Of a stretch of DNA of 64,000 nucleotides, positions 13,201-25,200 are shown piece after piece. This DNA is from Mytilus edulis (Eukaryota; Mollusca; Bivalvia; Mytilida; Mytilidae). The translations under genes were made by a program, and so were the position numbers. Within the stretch, counting starts at the first letter, position 1; the number at the start of each line of letters is the position of its first letter. The DNA lies in the NCBI RefSeq assembly GCF_963676685.1, contig NC_092344.1, positions 43,282,589-43,346,588 on the forward strand, read 5' to 3'. The notes below the pieces were generated by a model that ran no database searches, was not told where the DNA came from, and saw nothing but the letters and a program-made list of their open reading frames with translations.

Positions 13201-16200
13201 AGTGATGAATTCCAGAAAGGGGGGGGGGGGGTCCCAAGGGTTGAATGATTTAAAAGTGGATATGGTTGGAACCCCCACCCCATTTTTATTCTGGCTTGGA
13301 AACACCCATATTTGGAGTTTTGGGGACCCCCTTTTTAAAATGGTTGAATATGACCCTGTCATTAGACAGTAGAATATACTGAAATGTTCATGTCTTCATG
13401 TGTTTTTTCTCTTTTTAAAAAGATTTTAAGCTGCTGTGAGTGAGTGTCATGTCCAAAACTATTGCTATCTCGTTACTTCCCTTTATTAAACTTGTGCTGT
13501 GTGTTATGTTCTTGAAACAACTTGATTTGTTAAGTCAATACATTAATATAAATAAAATTTTGACCTAGCTCTCTATAATTGGATACAATGTATGAAATTA
13601 TTTTTTACTTACTGATAATTTAAACTGTATTGCATTATGGTAATTTTCCTTAACACCATCAGTATTGAAAGCAAGCATGAGGTAACGATACTAGGAGGAT
13701 TGAACGAGTTCATTGTCAAGTTCTATGGACCTAGTGGTAGTGAGTATAAAATGAAGCTCAATATATATTTTTAGTCAATGTCATTATCAGCTGAGTCAGC
13801 ATTTATTTGACATGAGGTTAAATGAGGTAAGATTTTGACACACTTTCATTAGAGAATTTAAAGCAGCATACATACATGACATATGTATCAGATACAATAA
13901 TGGGAGTTCTTTTTATAATGTGATGCTCATCCAGTTAGAGCTAATGTCCTAATGCATGTAAAGCAACACTTTGGTTTGATTGCTTGATTTGTTTGTATAT
14001 TGTACAGCTGTAATTGGGATAACTTTCAATCAAATTTAAATATAATGTATAAAGGTTTAACTATATTATGGCTGTATACAATGTATATTGTTTGAAGACA
14101 TCAATCTTAATTACAAAGTTTGAGTAAACACTTATATAAACAAAGCAAGCAGGCCAACCAAAGTTTTACTATACAAGATGTATTAAGAAATTTGCTCTAA
14201 TGGTAAGTTTGTAAGATTCCAAACTTTATGGATGACCAATTTTTGAATGAATGATGTATTTATAGCCTTTGGAATTTTGCAACAGCTGGTGCGATTTTTT
14301 TTTGTCTCCACTGTTAATTGTATTGAAATTGGATAGTTTGTATATGATTTCCTAGACTCATATACTGTTGAGTGTTGTTTTAAATTTTAATTTAGGATTT
14401 CTTTTTTTACATGTAACTTTCTTCAATTTTCTCTGAGCAGTCACACCCTTATTAAGGGATTACCCCAAGGATCCGGAAATTTTTTCACCTAATTTCGGTC
14501 ATTTTCATATAACATAAAAGTTGGTGCCCCTTTTCAAAAACAGATTGTCAAAATCTCATTACTGCACGAGTATGCTCATACTCGTAGCATCAACGAACTT
14601 GTTTCACTGTTGCATCGCGTTTACTTCATGATTTATCCTACCATTTTCCTAAAATCGATCAAAAGCAATTAAGGCAAGGCAACAGTTTAAGTATAAAATG
14701 ATTTTAATGACTCAAAATCGTAATTTTCTCAGTCATCGCTTACGTTTCTTTCGATTCTGAAGTCGAAATTCAAACCGGATGTAATACGACAATACTAAAA
14801 CGAACAATTCCGGACTTATTTCCGGGATTAGTTTTGTTTATCAAATTCACAGGAAAACATCGTTTTTTTAATATTTACCTTTAATAGTGTAAGAATATTA
14901 ATGAAAATAGTTGCACTTGCAAGAAATCATTTTAAATTTACGATTTAGTGTCAAATCTGCGGAAGAGAATTTCAGGCATGCGTATCATAGTAAACAAAGC
15001 ACGTGTTAGTAGTGAAAAAAATCCGTAAATTAAATCAAGTTTTAATTTAATTTTAAATCATTATTGACAATTGTCTTAGCTGAAAAGTAATTAAATAATG
15101 AAGACAGTTGGTATAGAATTTTAATTTCTTTATAATTGTTCCAGACCGTATGAGTATTTGGACCGTACGCGTACGGTCTGGACCGTATGCGTACTTTTTC
15201 AAAATACGCATACGGTCGGACCGTACGCGTACGGTTTGATTAATATTAAGAAGTTAGTCAAGTTTATTAGATACAAATGTATATAACAGATCAACAGAAC
15301 TTATGTCTCAAATTAATATAAAAAGTTCAATAGTAATGGAAATAAAAACTTATTATTTTAACTATTTAAAATAATCACGCTTATTTAATCTGTTAATCTC
15401 CTGTATTTAGCATGTCAGTAATTCGTTAACTGCATGCAGCCCATTATGCTCATTGAAATTGAAGTTATCGGAAGTAAACATAAAGTGGGGAGACAATTGC
15501 TATAGAATATTTAGGAACTTTACAAAAAAAGACAAAGGAACATGCATGAACAAATCATGTTAATGTAAAAGAAAATATGACGTTCTTTGTGGTATATTTG
15601 TAGCAAGTGTCACCTTGGTCCAGAGTAACAAAATAGGATTCAGATATACAATTAAACAAGTTTTGATGTCAATTGTTCGCTTATTCACTTTATTCATCTT
15701 TTTGGTAATAATAACAATTTGTATAATTAACAAATTAAACAAAACTTACCTAAGTTGAAGTTTGATGTTAATTTGGTAAGGTCCAATCTCCCAGAATAAC
15801 ATGAGTGAACAATCGATCACGTGACACAAATCAGACTTCAGAGGAAAAGTCAGGAAACTGAAATTCACATCCACTGGGAGGGCATAAACACAATCACGGG
15901 CGGGCATGTTATTCTGGGAGATTGGACCTTACCAAATTAACATCAAACTTCAACTTAGGTAAGTTTTGTTTAATTTGTTAATTTAATAAGTCCAATCTAC
16001 CCAGAATCACATGAGTCTTTAGAGTTCAGTTTTCTGTACTTTTATCATATTCTGTTATAACAAATTGAACTCCAATTCACAAGGTGTAAAGCATGGTAAA
16101 ATTTTTGAATTTCCACCGTTTTGATATATATGTACAACTGTATCTTTCCAATAGTATTTGTAAAATATATATCCTTTATATACACATGATATTTACAACA

Positions 16201-19200
16201 TTTATTTTCCATTTGAATTTAAGACTTCATTACTAAATGTACTGTCATTAGTAGTGGGTCGTTTGTAATGTTTTCTAAAAACACTATCTTTTCTCCATCC
16301 TGCTGTTCTTAGAATAGTATCTATAGGTATCTTACCACTCACGTAAGAAGTACAAGCTCCTCTTGTGCTATGAGGCGAGAAAATAGTCATATCGATGCCT
16401 GCTAAAACAAGAACTTTTTTAATCCAGCTAGCTATAGTACACTTTTTGACAGCTTTGTGCGGTTTTTGATGACTTACAAATAATTGTGTTACATCATTTC
16501 TAAGTGCTGCTGTTCTTTCTAAATATTCATTTAAGGTATACACAACACATATTCTATAATCTGGTTTATATGCCTCAATAAACAATTCTGACAACTGATA
16601 TCCTGGTCTTGTTTGTTTGAGCAAATCTCCATATCTAATTTTTACATATGTTTCTCCTAATTCAAGGTTCCGAATGTCAATAAGAAACAAACTTTGGATT
16701 CTTTGTCCTGTTGTCAAAGCCAACAACATTACCAATTTTAATGTTAACTTCTTTAATGAAATATCTTTCACTGGTTTCAAACTTTTTAAGAACTTTAAAA
16801 CAATTTCAATGTTCCAAGTGACATTATATTTTGGAAGAGAAGGTCTTTTGTTAAAAATTCCCTTCATAAACTGTTTTACTTGGACATGTTTTCCAATTTG
16901 AACATTAGTTATCAAATACACAAAACTTGACACAGCAGATTTAGCAGTATTTAAAGCACTGTAACCCAATCCATTTTCAAATAAATTGAAAAGAAACTTT
17001 AGAACATTGTTTATAGATGGATTAAATTGATTAATCTTTTCTTCGTTACAAAAAAACATCCACTTTTGGATATATGACCCATATTGTTTTTGTGTACTTT
17101 CTCTCCATGATCCAATGATGATATTGGCAGCGTCTTTTGAAAGGCCTCTTTCACACAATTTTTCCCTGAGACCATGAAAACTCCCAGTCTCATATTTTTT
17201 AACTGATGATTTTGACTTGTTTTTGGATTTTGTAAGATATTTTGAACTTTTGGTAGAATGTAGGGTTGTTTGCATACTAATTTCAGCATCACAGGAAACC
17301 AAGGTTGTGTCGAAAATAACGGAGCTATCACCACTGCTGTTGCTCTTTCTAGACAAATTTTCTGTAATACAGCACTCAATACACTGAAAGGTGGAAAAAT
17401 ATATGCGTAATAATCACTCCAGTTCAAAGAGAAAGCATTAACTGCAAAAGCCTTAACATCTGGTCCAAATGAAACATACTTATCTAACCTGTAATTATAT
17501 TTTGAGGCAAAAAGGTCAATGTCACAAGGTCCAAACTTGTCCATGATTTGAGCAAATATATTGTCTACTATCATCCATTCCATATCAGCATTAAGCTTTT
17601 GCCTGTTAAGTGCATCTGCTTTAATGTTTAACTTTCCTTTTATGAAGAAAACACTTAACCAAATTTTCCTATGCATACACCATAACCAAATTTGTTTAGC
17701 TAGTCTATTAAGTGATGTTTTTCTTCCGCCCATTTTATTCAAATATTTTATAGCTGTAGTGTTATCCAGAAATAATTGGACATGTTCTCCGTGTGAATTT
17801 TCACAAAATTGTCTTAAGGCCAAAAAGGCTGCCTTTAGCTCAAGATAATTTATATGTTTTTGTCTCTCCTCTTTCGACCAAATACCTGACATATCCAAAT
17901 TATTTGTAACATCATGTGCACCATATCCTATCATACTACTATCCGACTCAATTTTTCTGTCTGGCGATTTGAATACAATAGGTTTGAAACTATATGGTAA
18001 ATTGAGAATCCACCAATTTATACAGTCTCTAGATTCCTTTGAAAGCTTCATTTTGCTTTCAAAATTTCCTTTATTTATTTTTAACTCAAAGTCTTTTTGT
18101 ATTTCTAAGGTTTTGTAAAACAAAGGTGCATATAAAACACCATGTTCAGCTGCAACTAATTTCCCAATTAGCTTAGCAAACTCACGCACAGTAATAAATA
18201 CTTTTCCCAACAAGTCAACACTTAAATTTACAATGTTCGCCACTTTCTTAGCAGTTAGTCTAACAGTCATATTAACTGAGTCTATTTCAAACCCTAAAAA
18301 CTCAATTTTTGTAGTTGGTGTAACAACTGATTTCTTATCGTGTATAGTAAATCCTAAGCTATCAAATAACATCAAAGAGCTTTTTACATTATTACTGCAT
18401 TCTTCATGTGAGTCACTGATGAGTAAAATATCATCTATATATGCACAATTTACATATCCTTCTTTCCTCAAAGAGGAGAGCACTGGTTTTAGTAGTTTTG
18501 TGAACACTCTAGGAGCGGACGATAAACCGTTAGGCATAGCAGTAAACTGAAAAAAGTTTTCTTTCCATTTAAATCTTAAATATTTCCTGTCCTCAAGACT
18601 AATTTTTAGACTATAAAAAGCATCTTTAATGTCCAGTCTAGAAAAGAGGCAGTTTTGTTTTACTAATTCTACAGCTGACTTGAAAGTTTCCATTTTAAAA
18701 TGTTTATACTCCAAATGTTCATTTAAATTACTTAAATTGAGAATAAGTCTATGAGATCCATCAGGTTTAGGTCTTATAAAAATGTGAGATACAACTTCCC
18801 CAAACTGATGGTTAGTAAATTCAATGACACTTTTATTCAACAAATTTGATAGCAGGTCATCAATAATGAGTTGCTCAGTGTCATTAAATTTTATTTCTTT
18901 ACGTGAACATTTATTACAAGGTTCAGTCTCAAATTCTAAGTGATAACCTTGAGACACAATGCTCAAGAGGTTAATGTCACTTGTAATGTTTTTCCATACT
19001 GGTAAACAGTTTGAAATTTTTCCTGCTACAAAATTGGCAGGTAAATTTTTAAGATGATGTAATTCATTAACCATAAAAGTACTTACATTATCTTTTGTGA
19101 CTAGTGTTTCTTGTGGCCCAGATTTCCCTTGCCTTTCTTGTTTTTCTTTCCCTCTCGGTTGATCTGGGCCCGTTTGGCTAAAAAAGAACTTTTAAAACCA

Positions 19201-22200
19201 CTGCTATAACCACTGTTAAACCCATTGCTCTTATTGTTGTCTCTGTTTGATTTCTCAGGCTCTCTTGTTTTATCTTTTCCAAAACCTTTAGTATAACCAA
19301 TCTTTTTCCCCAGTTTAACACTGTCGTCAATTTCTTTCATTCTCTTTTCGAGGTCCTCCTGTTCCCCAAACAGATACTTTGAAGAAATCTTTTCCCCTTC
19401 ATTGGAAAGAACATAGTACTTTTTGTCAAGTGCTGGAGTCAGTAATCTTTTCCGCTGACTAGACATGTCTCTGTGTGCATACAGTAACATATTCAAAGAA
19501 TCAAGTGCCAATTCGAAATTTTCTTCAGATTCCTCTGTTGAGCTTTTCAAACTTTTGTCCATCAACAAAACCAGAGGAATCATCCCATTCACTAAATAAC
19601 CTTGAGTTCTCTGAAAATTCCGATCAGAGTCTTTTAAACGTTTGTCAGTCTCTTTCGAAGTCCATAAAACTTTATTGACCTTAGGCACTTCCAAATAATC
19701 ACAATTCTCGGGTCTAACGTATTTTTCTAATAGCTCTTGTACCTCTTTGCTCCTATGGTCTACCGTAGACTCGGATCCTTGGTTTACGATTTTCGCTATT
19801 TCCTCGTGTACGGAAGGCCCCAATTTAGGCTTTTTGGAAAGAACACTTTCTACTCTTTTAATCTTCTCAAACTTAGTCGGTGCAATTTCCACTTTTCTCT
19901 GTTTACTCTTTGGTTCACCTTCCTCATCTTCATTTGACGATTCAAAATCTCCTTCGGATTCTTCTTCCGATATGCTGTCGTAAAAACTATCAGCTGTGTT
20001 TACACTACTTGGTGACCTGTTGACCTTGCTACGCGCATGCGTACTGGAAGCTGTAACCGGTGCGCGTTTGTTTTGAATACACGCATTTTTTATCTCTGAG
20101 ACAGATTTAGTCAGAGCGTTTATTGCTCTCTGTTGTTCCAAAATCAGTTTCTGATTATTGATCATCTGCTCCTGGTACATTCCAATTAAATCTGGCCTAT
20201 TTGTTTGGTCAGATGTAGCGGTACTCGTACTCGTAGCCCCTCCTTTTTTAATTTTTCCAGAAAACATAGAAGTAGCACTATTTTTCCCCACATTATCTGA
20301 TGGAGCTCCAATGATTTGAAGAGAACCATCATCATTCACAATAACTGTTTGATTTTCAAATATATTGCAATCTTCCACTTGGATAGGTTCTATCGTAAAT
20401 TCCTCCGCCATTCTGGGAAACACGTGCCCTCGGTTTTCGAAATCGAAAACTGAGATATAATCTTTACTTTATAATTTTCAAACGTATTTTTACGATATCT
20501 GTTTTACTATAATCACATAAATCCAATATAAAATACAATTTCCTGACAGATCATAGAATAAAATCCATAATTCGAATAATTTTTCCTCACAAAATAAGTT
20601 CCAATTTGCTTATGAAAGGATCAACCTCGTTCTGATTTGTGTCACGTGATCGATTGTTCACTCATGTGATTCTGGGTAGATTGGACTTATTAAACTAAAA
20701 ATAAAGATTTTGATAAATGTTTGTTTAAATTTAACCCATATGATCCCAAAACATGTCTGCTCAGCTGGACCGTACGCGTACGGTCCAAATACTCATATGG
20801 TCTGGAACATAATATTAGTTCGGAGCTTGTGATTAAAATAGCCAGGTGTGAACTGAAAACACAGGTAAAGAGATTAGCGATCATTAGCCAATAGCTCCCC
20901 GAGGCATTAATATAGTTATTAGGAGGACCCTCAGGATTATAACACTTTACTGGAGTGGCAGTTTAATTACATAAAATCGATAACAAAACAAAAATATGTT
21001 TAAAATGGCGATTTGAAACTCAATCTCAACGAAATGACCGAAATTATTTCTGTTGAAAAATAAAATTTGACCTAAATCCCAATAAATGATTTAGGACTTT
21101 TGAGTGTCCGAATCGGTCATGTCTGGCATATATGACCGTTTCCGGACCCTTGGATTACCCACATACATATAATGTGAAAATTGCCTTACAAACACTGTAT
21201 TAATAATAAATGAAATTTCTACCTCAGTACTTAATTGGCATATGAATTTGGTTGCATTTGTTTAAATTTTCTTCTTACATGGATCTTATAAAAGTAGTTT
21301 TGAAAAGGTAAAATGTTTTACCAGTATATTACCAACCACATATATATATCAACATATACAAATTTGGGAAAGTGAATAGATGAGTTTATTTTGGTTTCGG
21401 GATTATATTAAAAAAAGATTAATGATAATTATACGAATCGAATAATGATCTTTTGTCTCTTTTCCAAAAATTTCTTTAAATTTCAGCACCTTTGTGAAAA
21501 ATACATTATTTCAGATCTGAAGGTTATACCTTATTAAGTGTTTAAAATTGTAAGTCTTCGTTTTTTTCTGAAATATATTTATTTGTTTGTTTAATTCTAT
21601 TTACAAATAGTTGAAACGTAAATTAAAACTCTAAATTTGGATTAAGTTTTGTCAACAATAAAAAAAAACCCAACATCTTAACATGCTAAATAGATAGTTT
21701 AACATAGTTGAATTCATCAAACAGTCAACATGCCTATTGATTAACAGAAAAACAGATTTTAATATTGATGTTATTAATATAATGATCTGTATCATTTTAA
21801 CTAAAAAATACACAGATGGGCTTGGTTAATTAATGTGTCAATATAAATGTGCAGAATGATTGATTGGTAGCTATAGATAATCCATGAAAAAATTAAAACA
21901 AACTTAGTTTATTTAATAATATATTGAAGATATATTTAAAGATTAAATACAATTGTTAACTGACATTCCAAGAAAAGAATGTTTCAACATGATCAAATTA
22001 AAGTTTATTAGAATATTAAGATGTATATTAAGATTATACTCTATATATATATAGCTAATTCAAATAATCTGATTACAAAACATATCATGTTTCAAATTGC
22101 TTGTGCACAAGGACCTTAATATTTCACTGTTCTGTTCTGTTCTACTTTTAAATTGAAGACTTTTGGGAGAATCTCAGGATTTGTCTTAATTTACATGCTT

Positions 22201-25200
22201 TCAAAATTTTAGAAGGAGAAATTTGATTGGTTAACATATTTTTCAGAACAGAAAGTTCAGTGAAGCATTGTCTTATCCATGAAACATGATCTGTTTTAAT
22301 CAAATTGCGTTACAGACTTTTTGAAGTATAAAGACATCAAAAATATATTAAATAAGATGTAGTATCAGTGCCAAATATGGACAACTGTACGTACATGTCT
22401 TTCTAAGTCACAATGTATAAAAAGTTAACAATTGTTGGTCAAAGTACAGCCTTCAACACTGAACAACAAGAATTGTTAACAAACAAGTTTAGCATTGAAT
22501 ATCTGACAAAACACATGTATATACATGTAATATTAGTGTTTTATAGACAATAACTGTTTTGTGTCTTTAAATATCAGCTGTATTTGTACGAGGCTAGGAA
22601 ACAAGGTGTATGCGAGCTTTTAGCGAGCTATTACACCTGTTTCGAGCTCAGTTAATACATCGCTCAAGGTGAATAATTATCTATTTTAATATAACAAACT
22701 AATTTCAACAGTAAAAACAAATAACAAAACATTGTCCAATTTGAAACAGGAGTGTACCAGTTGTCCTACACTTCACATTCACTAAACATGCATGCTGAAA
22801 TTGACATGGTTGTTTTTGTTACACAATCATACACATTCAAGTTTTAAAATCGATAGTTGTCATCGTAGAAAAGACTGCTGGTCATGTGTGTATGTTATCA
22901 GAAAATTGGTGTGATTCTTATTGCTCTAAAGAAATGTTTGAAAACAAACAGAACGTATTAAAGTAATCGTTAATTCGCAATTGAGATGTCGTTGGAATGC
23001 GATTGCAACACACATTCTGAGGTCACGCAGGTTTATACAATACTCAGTCCGGCAGTGGGCGGATCTTTAAAGCGATATCTGTATAGTATACAGATACAGC
23101 ATAGCGATATCTGTAGGACTGTATCTGTATAGTAGAACACCCAACTGCAGGATAAATTTGAATAAATTATTTATGTGTATTTGTAGCTCCATATGACGGA
23201 GGAGTGTGGAAAGTGAGAGTAGATTTACCAGAGAAATATCCTTTCAAGTCTCCCTCTATTGGTAAGCATGATATGATACTACACTATATAATAACTCATA
23301 CAAATGTTACTCAGCAGGAACAAAACTTAAAGGGAGCCCAGTTGCCCATGGCTCCTAGATTTTGAGCAGGGCCCCTAAACTTTCAGGTAAATTTCAGTTG
23401 AACATACATTGTATAGAAACTAATTATAAAATATCTTGTCTGGGCTCCCTGCTTGAAATTCCCAAGTTTAGTGACTTTAGTCCAAAATGTGTTAACATTT
23501 AGTGGTCAAATTGATTTGAATTTTATGTAGTTCTTTTTATACGACTGCAAAAATTCAAAAAAATTTGGTCGTATATTGCTATCACGTTGGCGTCAGCGTC
23601 TGCGTCGTCGTCATCCGAATACTTTTAGTTTTCGCACTCTAACTTTAGTAAAAGTGAATAGAAATCAATGAAATTTTAACACAAGGTTAATGACCACAAA
23701 AGGAAGGTTGGGATTGATTTTGGGAGTTTTGGTTCGAACATTTTAGGAATAAGGGGCCAAATAAGCATTTTCTTGGTTTTCGCACTACATGTATAACTTT
23801 AGTTTAAGTAAATAGAAATCTATGAAATTTTTACACAAGGTTTATGACCACAAAAGGAAGGTTGGGATTGATTTTGGGAGTTTTGATTCCAACAGTTTAG
23901 GAATTAAGGTCCAAAAAAGGTCCCAAATAAGCATTATTCTTGGTTTTCGCACAATGACTTTAGTATAAGTAAATAGAAATCAATGAAATTTAAACGCAAA
24001 GGTTATGACCACAAAAGGAAGGTTGGGATTGTTTTTGGGAGTTGAGGTTCCAACAGTTTAGGAATAAGGGGCCCAAAGGGTCCAAAATTGAACTTTGTTT
24101 GATTTCATCAAAAATTGAATAATTGGGGTTCTTTGATATGCCGAATCTAACTGTGTATGTAGATTCTTAATTTTTGGTCCCGTTTTAAAATTGGTCTACA
24201 TTAAGGTCCAAAGGGTCCAAAATTAAACTTAGTTTGATTTAAAATCCTTGGGGTTCTTTGATGCTGAATCTAAAATTGTACTTAGATTTTTTATTATTGG
24301 CCCAGTTTTCAAGTTGGTCCAAATCGGGGTCCAAAATTAAACTTTGTTTGATTTCATCAAAAATTAAATAATTGGGGTTCTTTGATATGCCAAATCTAAC
24401 TGTGTATGTAGATTCTTAATTTTTGGTCCCATTTTCAAATTGGTCTACATTAAAGTCCAAAGGGTCCAAAATTAAACTAAGTTTGATTTTAACAAAAATT
24501 GAATTCTTGGGCTTTTTTTATATGCTGAATCTAAAGATGTACTTAGATTTTTGATTATGGGCCCAGTTTTCAAGTTGGTTCAAAATAGGATCCAAAATTA
24601 TTATATTAAGTATTGCGCAATAGCAAGAAATTTTCAATTACACAGTATTCAGCAATAGCAAGAAATCTTCAATTGCACAGTATTGTGCAATAGCAAGAAA
24701 TTTTCAATTGCATAGTATTGCTTAATAGCAAGAAATCTTCAATTGCACAGTATTGTGCAATAGCAAATATTTTCAATTGCACAGTATTGCACAATAGCAA
24801 GAAATATCTAATTGCACAATTTCAATTGGAGTTATCTTTCTTTGTCCAGAATAGTCATTGAATCAACTTAAATCATTGTTTTATACAATATACAATGTAT
24901 ATTCACTTTTACTACCAACTGCTAAATTAAAACAATCTTTACCATTTAGTGATAACAAGCACTTTATTTTACATTTTAATATTTTATGATGTATTTAAAT
25001 GAGTAGTTATTGTTGCAAATTCCATTAGAAATTTGAATTGAGATCAGTTTTGGAAAAAGGGAAAGGGGGATGTGAAAAAAAATGGGGGGGGGGTTAAATT
25101 TTTCTCATTTCAGATTTCATAAATAGAAAGAAAATTTCTTCAAACATTTTTTTGAGAGGATTAATATTCAACAGCATAGTGAATTGCTCAAAGGCAAAAA

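Larger units (their letters stand above)
10315..13662 (+). other. UBE2H: UBE2H intron 1, U12-type (minor spliceosome) GT-AG intron
   Basis: The donor reads CT|GTATCCTTAG, which matches the U12 5' splice-site consensus RTATCCTT and not the U2 GTRAGT. Just before the acceptor, TTCCTTAAC (13646-13654) matches the U12 branch-site consensus. The likely branch A at 13652/13653 is about 10 nt from the first exon base, within the short spacing typical of U12 introns. The intron interrupts codon 18 in phase 2. Its body holds two R1 repeat copies and no gene. Confidence 0.85.
15725..20694 (-). mobile_element. DIRS-like tyrosine-recombinase retrotransposon, apparently intact
   Basis: On the minus strand the order is gag-like ORF, then RT/RNase H/methylase-like ORF, then tyrosine-recombinase ORF, as in DIRS elements. 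The ends carry inverted terminal repeats (15781-15834 against 20632-20686). An internal complementary region (15905-16016) is the reverse complement of the two outer ends placed side by side. This layout is diagnostic of DIRS elements, which replicate through a circular intermediate and insert by recombinase without an integrase or target duplication. All three ORFs lack stops or frameshifts. The element is about 4.97 kb long and lies in UBE2H intron 2, antisense to the gene. Confidence 0.93.
14455..21162. mobile_element. Possible older TIR element, split by the DIRS insertion
   Basis: The left end 'gggattaccccaaggatcc' + 'ggaaa' (14457-14479) is matched in inverted orientation by 'tttccggacccttggattac' (21139-21158). 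A second inverted match, 'taatttcggtcatttt' (14490-14505) against 'aaatgaccgaaatta' (21032-21046), lies just inside. Removing the DIRS element leaves about 1.7 kb. The ends are diverged and carry indels, no target duplication could be fixed and no transposase remains, so this is a hypothesis. Confidence 0.4.

Noticed and set aside
16617..20000. Plus-strand frames of 66-105 codons opposite the retroelement ORFs
   Set aside because: They are antisense shadows of the gag, RT and recombinase ORFs.
15725..20694. LTR retrotransposon or endogenous retrovirus
   Set aside because: There is no integrase or aspartic protease and no direct LTRs. A tyrosine recombinase and inverted repeats with an internal complementary region are present instead.
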